Source: Mycolicibacterium goodii (lineage in GTDB: Bacteria; Actinomycetota; Actinomycetes; Mycobacteriales; Mycobacteriaceae). From it: 64,000 bases of DNA. Below, in pieces: positions 7,790 to 15,520 of the stretch. Both the position numbers and the translations under genes were made by a program. Numbering within the stretch: the stretch's first letter is position 1; each line of letters starts with the position of its first letter. The notes under the pieces were generated by a model. The model searched no databases and was not told where the DNA came from. It was given only the letters and a program-made list of their open reading frames with translations. The DNA is taken from NCBI RefSeq assembly GCF_022370755.2, contig NZ_CP092364.2, positions 3,224,001-3,288,000 of the forward strand. Direction: 5' to 3'.

Positions 7790-9582
7790 CCGCGCTCGAG
7801 CCGGACGCGGCACCGGTACCGCAGGCCGAAGACCACACCGAGGCCATCACGATGGGGCTGCACGACGCCTCACCGCAGCATCTCGTCGATGCGATGGCCG
7901 ACGACGTCGAGCTCGAACTCGGTTGGGGTCGGCTGATATTCGGCCAGACCTTCGCCGATCCCGAGAAGCTCGCCGAGGCCCTCCAGCAGGAGCGGCCAGG
8001 GCGCCGCGACATCTGCATCTATGCGCGGGAATCGCACGTGCTCGTGGCGCGCTCCCCCGCCGAGTTGTTCATCGATCCAAGCCACACCTACCGCAAGCGG
8101 TTCACCGATGAGCTACCGCCCGCCGAACCGATCGGGTTCTCGGTGCGCACGCTGGAATCACCGGACGACGCCGACTCGATGAACCGCGTGTACGTGCGGT
8201 GCGGCATGGTGCCCGCCCCGGTGGATGTCATCTGGCGCAACCACACCGAGAACCCCGCGGTGATCTACCTCGTCGCGGTGCGCGACGACGACGGCAGCAT
8301 CGTCGGCACGGTGACCGGTGTGGATCACAAGCAGTTGTTCAACGACCCCGAGGACGGCTCGAGCCTGTGGAGCCTCGCGGTGGATCCCGCTGCCAGCCTG
8401 CCCGGTGTGGGCGCCGCGCTCACCCGGACGCTGGCCCGCATGCTCCATGCGCGGGGGCGCGCTTATCTGGACCTGTCGGTGGCGCACGACAACACAGCCG
8501 CGATCGCGTTGTACGAAAAGCTCGGCTTCCAGCGGGTTCCGGTGCTGGCCGTCAAACGCAAGAACGCGATCAACGAACCCCTGTTCACGCATCCACCCGA
8601 GACGGTCGACGATCTCAACCCGTACGCGCGCATCATCGCCGACGAGGCGATCCGCCGCGGCATCTGGGTCGAGGTGCTCGACGCGGGCGCCGGTGAGATG
8701 CGGCTGTCGCACGGCGGCCGTACCGTCGTCACGCGGGAATCGTTGTCGGAGTTCACCTCCGCCGTGGCGATGAGCCGCTGCGACGACAAGCGCCAGACCC
8801 GCCGGATCGTCGCCGAGGCCGGGATCACGGTGCCGAAGGGCCGGCTGGCGACGTTCGACGACGAGGACCACAAGTTCCTGGCCGACGTCGGCGACGTCGT
8901 GGTGAAACCGACCCGCGGCGAGCAGGGCAAGGGCATCACGGTGGGTGTGAGCAGCCCCGAGGAGCTGGACGCGGCCCTGCACCGGGCGCGCGAGCAGCAC
9001 CCCGAGGTGCTCATCGAACAACGGGCCAAGGGCGACGATCTGCGACTTGTCGTGATCGACGGCAAGGTCGTGGCCGCGGCGATCCGCAGGCCGGCCGAGA
9101 TCATCGGCACCGGTGCGCACACCATTCGAGAGTTGATCGAGACCCAGAGTCGGCGTCGCGCGGCGGCCACCGGCGGCGAGTCACGCATCCCGATGGACGA
9201 TGTGACCGCCTCGACGGTCGCCGAAGCCGGGTGGTCGCTGGACGACGTGTTGCCCGAGGGAGAACGGCTGCGGGTGCGCCGCACGGCGAATCTGCATCAG
9301 GGCGGCACCATTCACGACGTGACCGCCGAGGTGAACCCGGAGCTGTGCCGGGTGGGCGTGCGCGCTGCCGAGGCGATCGGCATCCCGGTCACCGGCATCG
9401 ACCTGCTGGTGCCGGATGTGACCGGCACCGAGTACGTGTTCATCGAGGCCAACGAACGGCCAGGGCTGGCCAACCACGAACCACAGCCCACGGCCGCGGC
9501 GTTCGTCGACTTCCTGTTCCCGCAACAGCCGGGTCTGCCGCAGGCGTGGACGCCGTCCGAGACGCCGGTCCGGTCCGACTGA
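7786..9582 (+). CDS. ngg: N-acetylglutaminylglutamine synthetase (GNAT / ATP-grasp fusion)
   Basis: A two-domain protein of 598 residues. A GNAT acetyltransferase domain lies at about 115-260 (SLAVDPAASLPGVGAALTR is the acetyl-CoA loop and ALYEKLGFQRV its end). An ATP-grasp ligase domain covers about 320-590, with DDKRQTRRI, VVKPTRGEQGKGI and EANERPGLANHEP as nucleotide and metal motifs. The order acetyltransferase plus ligase fits acetylation of glutamine followed by joining a second glutamine. The ATG at 7786 overlaps the previous stop by 4 bases; the frame is open a little further upstream but within the previous gene. Together the pair should give an osmolyte-making operon. Confidence 0.88.
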   Translation: MTALEPDAAPVPQAEDHTEAITMGLHDASPQHLVDAMADDVELELGWGRLIFGQTFADPEKLAEALQQERPGRRDICIYARESHVLVARSPAELFIDPSHTYRKRFTDELPPAEPIGFSVRTLESPDDADSMNRVYVRCGMVPAPVDVIWRNHTENPAVIYLVAVRDDDGSIVGTVTGVDHKQLFNDPEDGSSLWSLAVDPAASLPGVGAALTRTLARMLHARGRAYLDLSVAHDNTAAIALYEKLGFQRVPVLAVKRKNAINEPLFTHPPETVDDLNPYARIIADEAIRRGIWVEVLDAGAGEMRLSHGGRTVVTRESLSEFTSAVAMSRCDDKRQTRRIVAEAGITVPKGRLATFDDEDHKFLADVGDVVVKPTRGEQGKGITVGVSSPEELDAALHRAREQHPEVLIEQRAKGDDLRLVVIDGKVVAAAIRRPAEIIGTGAHTIRELIETQSRRRAAATGGESRIPMDDVTASTVAEAGWSLDDVLPEGERLRVRRTANLHQGGTIHDVTAEVNPELCRVGVRAAEAIGIPVTGIDLLVPDVTGTEYVFIEANERPGLANHEPQPTAAAFVDFLFPQQPGLPQAWTPSETPVRSD

Positions 9583-10146
9583 TCACCAGGTGCTGGTGCG
9601 CAGCACGATCTCGGCGGCCAATTGCGCGGTCGTGTCCTGCGCATTGCGCCGCCCGAGCATCTCGACGAGCCGGAAGTCGCCGTACACATAGCGCTGGCTG
9701 GCCTTGGCCACCGCGCGTGAGGCGGGTGTGCTGACCAACGCGGTCGTGTTCATCTCGACGGGCGGACAGTGCGCGTCGCGGATCACGCCGGTGGGGTCGG
9801 CGACGCGGGGATGCCCGCGGTCCACCACGACCAGCCCGATGAACTTGTCGAGCCGCGTGGCGGCCAGCTCCCAGGCGAGTTCGCCGCCCAACCGGTCACC
9901 CACCAGCAAAGACCACTTGATTCCCAACGCATCGAGGATGCCGACAACGGACTTGGCGGTGAGGCGGGGATCCGGGCCGATGACGACGGTGCGCAACGAT
10001 GCGGTGTGCAGCCGCTGGCAGATGCCCTCGTAGGCCGCGGGGCCGTGGTGACCGGCGCTGAGCAGCACCACTGTCGAACCCTTGTCGGGCCCGGCGACGT
10101 CGACGGCAATCGGGAAGCCATCAATCGTTTCCACGGTGGTCAGCAT
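9583..10146 (-). CDS. Small alpha/beta-hydrolase-fold protein
   Basis: A 187-residue protein with the start of an alpha/beta hydrolase: a STVVLLSAGHHG oxyanion strand, the YEGICQRLH helix, and LLVGDRLGGELAWELA where the nucleophile elbow G-x-S-x-G should be. Here the elbow reads GDRLGG, so Asp replaces Ser. The protein is also shorter than usual (250-300 residues) and shows no clear cap. Either Asp is the nucleophile (as in haloalkane dehalogenase and epoxide hydrolase) or the protein is non-catalytic. It abuts the ngg stop with no gap and is transcribed toward it. Confidence 0.65.
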   Translation of the reverse strand: MLTTVETIDGFPIAVDVAGPDKGSTVVLLSAGHHGPAAYEGICQRLHTASLRTVVIGPDPRLTAKSVVGILDALGIKWSLLVGDRLGGELAWELAATRLDKFIGLVVVDRGHPRVADPTGVIRDAHCPPVEMNTTALVSTPASRAVAKASQRYVYGDFRLVEMLGRRNAQDTTAQLAAEIVLRTSTW

Positions 10147-10220
10147 TCGGCCAACCTACCGTCTCGAGAAAGGTTAGGGGACCCAAATCAGGTTGTCCCC
10201 ACGCAAGCGTCAGCGGTCGC

Positions 10221-10898
10221 TCAGCGGGCGTCCACGCGTTCGACCTGTTTGTAGAAGGCCTCGAGGAACGTGTCGGGCAGCGTGGCCTTGGCCGTGATCG
10301 ACGGGTTCGGCGTGGGGAACGCGATGCCGAAAACCGACCAGCCGCCGACGTTTTCGAAGCCGAAGTACACGCTCTCGTCGCTGCGGTTGAGCCGCATGGT
10401 CTGTTGGTACACCAACGCTGACGACCGCGGTGACGGCAGCCGCGTCGTGGTGATCGGGATGCCCTCGTCGGACGGGTCGAAAAAGGCCCGGAACTCCGCG
10501 CACCGCTGCGCGGTGGCGTCGAGTCGGTCCAGGGGCAGCGGCGAGCTCAGCACCGTCACGACCATCCGGGCCCCGTCGTAGGCCGCGATGAACTTGCCCG
10601 CGGCACCCGGCCCGCGCTCGGCGGAATCGGCGATCACGCGGGTGAGACCGTCGGTGCAGCCCTCCGGTGCGGACAGCATCGCGGGCGGTCCCCCGGTTCC
10701 GTCGGGCTCCCCCGCGTCCTCGACGATACGTTCGTACTGCACACCCGACGGGAAATCCGATGCGGTGAGCAAAACCCGGTCCATGGTCGCTCCCGGCCAG
10801 GTGGGCGTGCCCGAGACCACGGTGGCGCACGCGCTCAGCGTGCACGCGGCCGCGAGCACCACAACCGGCCACCACGTCCCCCGCCGCAGGCTGGTCAT
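10221..10898 (-). CDS. Putative lipoprotein, mycobacterial ATVVSGTP type
   Basis: The 225-residue product has a lipoprotein signal: positively charged start, hydrophobic run VVVLAAACTL and lipobox LSAC with Cys at about 24. The mature start ATVVSGTPTWPG is common in mycobacterial sensor-like lipoproteins. The rest is a soluble domain with two cysteines outside the lipobox (APEGCTDG, AQRCAEF) that may form a disulfide. The function is unknown; it would sit on the outer face of the plasma membrane. It runs in the same direction as the hydrolase downstream, with 74 bases between them. Confidence 0.75.
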   Translation of the reverse strand: MTSLRRGTWWPVVVLAAACTLSACATVVSGTPTWPGATMDRVLLTASDFPSGVQYERIVEDAGEPDGTGGPPAMLSAPEGCTDGLTRVIADSAERGPGAAGKFIAAYDGARMVVTVLSSPLPLDRLDATAQRCAEFRAFFDPSDEGIPITTTRLPSPRSSALVYQQTMRLNRSDESVYFGFENVGGWSVFGIAFPTPNPSITAKATLPDTFLEAFYKQVERVDAR

Positions 10899-10907
10899 TG
10901 CACCAGG

Positions 10908-11717
10908 CTACCGAGAATCACCGAAGTCGGTCCGGCCGCCGCGCGCGAAGCGCGCGGGCGTGGTGCCCAGCATCTTCCTGAAGTGGCGATGAAGATGTGA
11001 CTGATCGTGGAAGCCGACCGCCGCCGCGACGTCGGCGGGGCGCATGCCATCCAGGAGCAAACGGCGGGCCGCGTCGACCCTGCGGCCGGTGAGGTACCGG
11101 TGCGGTGGCAGACCGAACTCACTGCTGAAGGTGCGTACGAGGTGGACCGGATCGGCGTGCAGCGTCGCACCGGCCTCCTCCAGCGTCAGGCCGGTCGTGA
11201 TCCGGCTGTCGATCAGCTCGCGCAGCCGGGTGGCCAGGCGCCGGTCACGCACCCGCACCGGCGGGGGTACCGCGCCCGCCAGATGTCCTTGCAGGCGTTC
11301 GACGATGAACGCCAGCCTGCTGGCGGCTTCCAGTTCGTCCTCCGGGCTCAGGGCGTGGTGCAGAGATGCGATGCGCTCACGCAACGTCGGATCGACCAGG
11401 GTCGGCGTGTCCACGGCCGCACCGATTCCGGTGAGCACATCGGGTTCGAGATAGACCACGCGCTTGCCGAACCCACCGGGACGCACCGCACAGCCGTTGT
11501 GTGGCACGTGCGGTGGCAGCAGCGTGACGACATCGGCGGTGCTGCCGTGCGCCCTCCGGTCGAGTTCATACCCGATCGTGCCGAAGTCAACGATGAGCAG
11601 CGTCCACGCGTCGTGTGTGTGCTGCGGATAGGCGTGGTCGAAGAACCGCGCGTGGAAGACCTCTCTGATCCCCGCCACGTGCGGCCGCCACGCGGTGGTC
11701 TCCGCGACTGCAACCAC
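10908..11717 (-). CDS. AraC-family transcriptional regulator with cupin sensor domain
   Basis: An N-terminal cupin-like AraC_binding domain carries HARFFDHAYPQHTHDAWTL, and a C-terminal double helix-turn-helix includes TGLTLEEAGATLHADPVHL and the RRLLLDGMRPADVAAAVGF plus DQSHLHRHF pattern of AraC proteins. The gene is divergent from a DUF2000 gene. The start is uncertain: the GTG at 11717 puts the N-terminus where family members usually begin, whereas ATGs at 11768 and 11801 would run into the divergent coding region. The ligand cannot be read; the partner gene next door is the likely target. Confidence 0.8.
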   Translation of the reverse strand: MVAVAETTAWRPHVAGIREVFHARFFDHAYPQHTHDAWTLLIVDFGTIGYELDRRAHGSTADVVTLLPPHVPHNGCAVRPGGFGKRVVYLEPDVLTGIGAAVDTPTLVDPTLRERIASLHHALSPEDELEAASRLAFIVERLQGHLAGAVPPPVRVRDRRLATRLRELIDSRITTGLTLEEAGATLHADPVHLVRTFSSEFGLPPHRYLTGRRVDAARRLLLDGMRPADVAAAVGFHDQSHLHRHFRKMLGTTPARFARGGRTDFGDSR

Positions 11718-11766
11718 ATCAAAAACGTACAAGACCGAGTCCGCCGCGCGCTCGCAGCATGGGGTC

Positions 11767-12198
11767 ATGCCAATCGATGACTCCCCCGTGCGTTTCCACA
11801 CGAAGATCGCGGTGCTGCTGCGCGACGACCTCGAGAACTGGCAACGGTTGAACGTGTGCGCGTTCCTGGCGAGCGGTATCGCCGCGGCTCACCCGGACAC
11901 CATCGGTGATCCCTATGTCGACGCCGACGACACCCGGTATCTCGCGATGTTCGGCCAACCCGTGCTGGTGTTCGAGGGATCGAAGGAGATGCTGCGTGAG
12001 GCGCACACCCGCGCGGTCTCCCGGGGACTGACGCCGTCGATCTTCACTGCCGAGTTGTTCGCCACCGGCAACGATCGCGCCAACCGTGCCGCGGTACGGG
12101 CCGTGGGCCGAGAGGATCTCGACCTGGTGGGACTGGCGGTCCATGCCGGTCGCAACGTGGTCGACAAGGTGCTCAAGGGTGCCCGGATGCACCCCTGA
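11767..12198 (+). CDS. DUF2000 family protein
   Basis: A 143-residue protein matching the DUF2000 pattern: an N-terminal FHTKIAVLLRDDLENWQRLNV strand-helix, a middle LAMFGQPVLVFEGSKEML segment and a C-terminal ATGNDRANRAAV block. Family members are single-domain, peptidyl-tRNA hydrolase 2-like folds with no settled function. The ATG at 11767 follows a weak GGGG and begins at the family's usual N-terminus. It is divergent from the AraC regulator, which probably controls it, and converges on cobQ with a six-base gap. Confidence 0.75.
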   Translation: MPIDDSPVRFHTKIAVLLRDDLENWQRLNVCAFLASGIAAAHPDTIGDPYVDADDTRYLAMFGQPVLVFEGSKEMLREAHTRAVSRGLTPSIFTAELFATGNDRANRAAVRAVGREDLDLVGLAVHAGRNVVDKVLKGARMHP

Positions 12199-12204
12199 GC
12201 ACCG

Positions 12205-13692
12205 TCAGGCCTGCAGCGTGGTGGACATGATCGGCCGGCGTGGCACGCCGTGTTCGAGCAGGTCGAGGATCGCGCCGACGTCGAGGTGGTCGGCGATCAG
12301 ATCGGCCATGAGGTCCAGTTGGGCATCGCGGCGCCCCGGCACGTCGACGTCGTCGGCGACGACGAACCCGTCACGGCCGGCCGCGGTGGCGACCTCGGTG
12401 AGCCAGGCCCGCCGCAACGCGTCGTTGTCGAGCAGTCCGTGCCAGTGGGTGCCGTACACGGCGTCGCGACGCAGCCCGATGCCCAGCCAGTCCGCCTCGG
12501 TCGCGCGCGTCACCTGGCCGTGGTGGATCTCGTATCCACGCAGCGGGTTTTCCCAGTGCCGCAACGTCTTCTCCGGTGCGAACTCGATGTCGGCATCGAG
12601 CAGGCCGAGCCCCTCGACCCGGCCGGCCCGCGACTCCACCGGATCGTCGATCTGCCGGCACAGCATCTGGAACCCACCGCACACGCCGAGCACGGCGCGC
12701 CCGCTCGCGGCGTGCTCGGCGATGCCCGCGGCGAGTCCACGGTGGCGCAGCCACTGCAGATCGGTGACCGTGGATTTGCTGCCGGGAATCACCACCAGGT
12801 CCGCACCGACGAGATCGGCGGCGTCGGTCACCCATCGCACCACCACACCGGGCTCGCACGCCAGCGCCTCGATGTCGGTCGAGTTGGAGATGCGGGGCAG
12901 CCGGATGGCGGCCACGGTCAGCGCCTGCTCACCACGCGGTGGCTCGGGCGTGCCGACCAGTCCGCCGGGCCGCACCGACACCGAATCCTCGGTGTCCAAC
13001 CAGATGTCGTCGTGGAACGGGATGACGCCGTAGGTCGGGCGCCCGGTGAGTTCGGCGAGTTGGCGCAGCCCTGGCGCCAGCAACGACGGATCGCCGCGGA
13101 ATTTGTTGACCACGAAACCCGCGATCAGTGCCTGGTCGGCGGGCTCCAGCACCGCCACCGTGCCGTGCAGGTGGGCCAGCAGGCCGCCCCGGTCGATGTC
13201 GCCGACGACGACCACAGGCAGTTCGGCGGCCCGGGCCAGTCCCATGTTGGCCAGGTCGGTGGCGCGCAGGTTGATCTCGGCGGGTGAGCCTGCGCCCTCA
13301 CAGATCACGGCGTCGAATTCACTTCGCAGCGAGGCCAGTTCGTCGGCGACAACGGCCGCGAGGTGTTCGCGGTGGTTGATGTAGTCGGCGGCGGCCACCG
13401 AGCCGGTGACCTGCCCGCGCACGACGAGTTGCGACGTGCGGTCACCGCCGGGTTTGAGCAGTATCGGGTTGAAGCGCACGCTGGGCGCCAGACCCGCGGC
13501 GCGTGCCTGCATGGCCTGGGCGCGACCGATCTCACCGCCCTCGACGGTCACCGCCGAGTTGTTCGACATGTTCTGCGCCTTGAACGGCGCCACCGACAAC
13601 CCCTTGCGGGTCAGCAGCCGACACAACCCGCCGACCAGCATGGACTTGCCGGCATCCGACGTGGTACCGGCGACCAGCAGTGCTCCACTCAC
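12205..13692 (-). CDS. cobQ: Cobyric acid synthase (CobQ)
   Basis: A 495-residue protein with the CobQ architecture. The N-terminal dethiobiotin-synthetase-like ATPase domain begins with the P-loop variant [15 protein letters not shown] and has the [11 protein letters not shown] motif. The C-terminal class I GATase domain has the nucleophile Cys in [11 protein letters not shown] and the His region near [10 protein letters not shown]. It amidates four carboxylates of adenosyl-cobyrinic acid a,c-diamide in B12 synthesis. The stop of the downstream (upstream-transcribed) map gene start region is 10 bases away: map is at 13703-14560 and is transcribed first, so the two may be cotranscribed. No cobalamin riboswitch fits in the gap. 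Confidence 0.93.
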   Translation of the reverse strand: MSGALLVAGTTSDAGKSMLVGGLCRLLTRKGLSVAPFKAQNMSNNSAVTVEGGEIGRAQAMQARAAGLAPSVRFNPILLKPGGDRTSQLVVRGQVTGSVAAADYINHREHLAAVVADELASLRSEFDAVICEGAGSPAEINLRATDLANMGLARAAELPVVVVGDIDRGGLLAHLHGTVAVLEPADQALIAGFVVNKFRGDPSLLAPGLRQLAELTGRPTYGVIPFHDDIWLDTEDSVSVRPGGLVGTPEPPRGEQALTVAAIRLPRISNSTDIEALACEPGVVVRWVTDAADLVGADLVVIPGSKSTVTDLQWLRHRGLAAGIAEHAASGRAVLGVCGGFQMLCRQIDDPVESRAGRVEGLGLLDADIEFAPEKTLRHWENPLRGYEIHHGQVTRATEADWLGIGLRRDAVYGTHWHGLLDNDALRRAWLTEVATAAGRDGFVVADDVDVPGRRDAQLDLMADLIADHLDVGAILDLLEHGVPRRPIMSTTLQA

Positions 13693-13702
13693 TTGTCGAG
13701 CA

Positions 13703-14560
13703 TCACGGCAGGGTCAGGATGTCGGCGCCGTCGTCGGTCACCACGAGGGTGTGCTCGAACTGCGCGGTCCACTTGCCGTCGGTGGTGGCCACGGTCCAGC
13801 CGTCGTCCCAGATCTCGTAATCCAGCGACCCCAGGTTGATCATGGGTTCGATCGTGAACGTCATCCCGGGCTCCAGGACGGTCTCGACCGCGGGCTGATC
13901 GTAGTGCAGTACCACCAGGCCGTTGTGGAACGTGGTGCCGATGCCGTGCCCGGTGAAATCGCGAACGACGTTGTAGCCGAACCGGTTCGCGTACGCCTCG
14001 ATGACCCGGCCGACCACCGACAGGGCGCGCCCTGGCTTGACGGCCTTGATGGCGCGCATGGTCGCCTCATGCGTGCGCTCGACGAGCAGGCGGTGCTCCT
14101 CGGAGACGTCGCCCGCCAGGAACGTGGCGTTGGTGTCGCCGTGTACGCCGTCGATGTAGGCCGTGACGTCGATGTTGACGATGTCACCGTCCTCGATCAC
14201 GGTCGAGTCCGGGATGCCGTGGCAGATGATCTCGTTGAGCGACGTGCAGCACGACTTCGGAAAGCCCTTGTAGCCCAAGGTCGACGGGTAGGCGCCGTGG
14301 TCGATCATGTACTCGTGCGCGATGCGGTCGAGCTCGTCGGTGGTGACGCCGGGGGCGACGGCCTTGCCGGCCTCGGCCAGCGCTCCCGCTGCGATCCGGC
14401 TCGCCACCCGCATCTTCTCGATGACCTCGGGCGTCTGCACCCAGGGTTCGCTGCCCTCACGCACGGTCGGCTTCCACGCGTATTCGGGACGCGCGATCGA
14501 TTTGGGCACCGGACGGGTGGGCGAGAGCACGCCGGGGCGCAGGGCACTACGAACGGACAT
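13703..14560 (-). CDS. mapB: Type I methionine aminopeptidase (MapB)
   Basis: The 285-residue enzyme removes the initiator methionine from nascent proteins. An N-terminal extension of about 40 residues, rich in Pro and Arg ([18 protein letters not shown]), is typical of mycobacterial MapB and may dock on the ribosome. The catalytic domain has the metal ligands of the pita-bread fold: Asp in [10 protein letters not shown], Asp in HGDTNATF, His in GHGIGTTFH, and Glu in TIEPMINLG and QFEHTLVV. The ATG at 14560 gives the same length as the M. tuberculosis protein. Confidence 0.95.
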   Translation of the reverse strand: MSVRSALRPGVLSPTRPVPKSIARPEYAWKPTVREGSEPWVQTPEVIEKMRVASRIAAGALAEAGKAVAPGVTTDELDRIAHEYMIDHGAYPSTLGYKGFPKSCCTSLNEIICHGIPDSTVIEDGDIVNIDVTAYIDGVHGDTNATFLAGDVSEEHRLLVERTHEATMRAIKAVKPGRALSVVGRVIEAYANRFGYNVVRDFTGHGIGTTFHNGLVVLHYDQPAVETVLEPGMTFTIEPMINLGSLDYEIWDDGWTVATTDGKWTAQFEHTLVVTDDGADILTLP

Positions 14561-14651
14561 AACGGTCAGGGTACCGATCGACGGGCCTGCGACCTGCATC
14601 AGGCGATGCCCGCCCCAGCGAGAATGCCACTCTCAATTCAAGAGAATGGTG

Positions 14652-14657
14652 TAACGT
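14652..14657 (+). promoter_or_regulatory. -10 element TAACGT of the thioesterase remnant
   Basis: TAACGT fits TANNNT and stands six bases before the ATG at 14664, the spacing of a leaderless promoter. An imperfect inverted pair (TCTC..GAGA) surrounds position 14635, which may be an operator. The promoter seems preserved although the gene is broken. Confidence 0.4.
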
Positions 14658-14663
14658 GTCGCC

Positions 14664-14880
14664 ATGCTCACCGAGCCTTTGCATGTCCTCCGTCAGATGG
14701 GTTCGCGTGACGTCGAGGAGACCGACGAGCGAATGGTCATCGAGATGGACAACCGCCCGGACCTCGCCAACGTTCGCGGTGCGCTGCAGGGCGGGCTCGT
14801 CGCCACCCTGATGACATCGCCGCGGGCCGGCTTGCGGGCCGCGCCACGCTGAGCTTCGCGGTACTGGACCGCCGGTAGGC
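14664..14880 (+). pseudogene. Hotdog-fold (PaaI-type) thioesterase, frameshifted and truncated
   Basis: The first 50 codons read like the N-terminal half of a hotdog thioesterase, ending in RPDLANVRGALQGGLVATLM. The frame then goes to TSPRAGL and stops at 14852. Restoring one base after the ATG codon at about 14811-14813 gives MDIAAGRLAGRATLSFAVLDRR, the expected central helix and strand, followed by a TAG at 14878-14880. So there is one apparent 1-base deletion and then a stop that removes the C-terminal half. It could be a true pseudogene or partly a sequencing error at a single base, but the second stop would remain either way. Confidence 0.7.
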
Positions 14881-14884
14881 CCGG

Positions 14885-15472
14885 CTAGGGAGTCTTGCCC
14901 CGGCCGAACAGGCCTTTGCGCGGGCCACGGATGTCCACCGAACCGCACACCACGCGGCCGGTCAGGATCACGTGCGGGGTCCCGTCCGCGGGAGCGTCGC
15001 GACGGCGGTCGGTCGCGCTGCCGACGATCACCTCGACATCGTCGATCGAGGCGCTCGCCCCGTCCGGCAACCGCATGTCCAGTGAGCCGAACTTCATGTC
15101 GATCTCGATCACCACGATCGGCCCCGCGAACCGGGCGCGTGTGAGATCCAGATCCACCGAGCCCATGCGGCGAACGAGCGCGAGCCGCGTCGGCACCGTC
15201 CACTCCCCTTGACGCTTCAGCGATCCGAGTACGCCCCGCAACTCGACGCGGTCGGCCGCAGAGGTGACGATGGCGCCGGGCCCGGGAAGGTCGCCGACGA
15301 GGGTGGCGAGATCGGAGTGCAAGCGCGCCTGAGAGACGAGGGCCGAACGCTCCTCGAACTCGGCGATGTCGATCAGTCCGAGCGCGACGGCGTTGTGAAG
15401 ACGGCGCAACGTCCCATTGCGGTCGGCATCCGACACCCGCATCTCCACGGATTGCTCGTTGATCCCCGTCAT
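14885..15472 (-). CDS. DUF1707 and LiaF-like C-terminal domain protein
   Basis: The 195-residue protein opens with the DUF1707 (SHOCT-like) motif: MRVSDADRNGTLRRLHNAVALG, with the characteristic RVSDADR and an L..EFEER segment. The C-terminal half has repeating short strands of the cell-wall-stress LiaF C-terminal (DUF2154) type, LGSLKRQGEW, MGSVDLDL, FGSLDMRL and CGSVDIRG. There is no membrane helix, so it should be cytoplasmic or peripheral. It lies just downstream of the PBP gene in the same direction, with 48 bases between. Function unknown; a role in envelope-stress signalling is plausible by family. Confidence 0.75.
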   Translation of the reverse strand: MTGINEQSVEMRVSDADRNGTLRRLHNAVALGLIDIAEFEERSALVSQARLHSDLATLVGDLPGPGAIVTSAADRVELRGVLGSLKRQGEWTVPTRLALVRRMGSVDLDLTRARFAGPIVVIEIDMKFGSLDMRLPDGASASIDDVEVIVGSATDRRRDAPADGTPHVILTGRVVCGSVDIRGPRKGLFGRGKTP

Positions 15473-15520
15473 GGCGGTTTCAGGTTACCGCCACCGGACG
15501 ACAGTCGGGATCAGACGAGA

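Noticed and set aside
10177..10200. GGGGAC-N12-GTCCCC hairpin between the lipoprotein and hydrolase genes
   Set aside because: The 6-bp stem with a 12-base loop is too weak to call as a terminator in this GC-rich sequence.
11718..11801. Longer AraC start codons at 11768 and 11801
   Set aside because: They would overlap the start of the divergent DUF2000 gene and extend the protein past the family's usual N-terminus.
13693..13702. Possible cobalamin riboswitch before cobQ
   Set aside because: Only ten bases separate cobQ from mapB, too little for a riboswitch.
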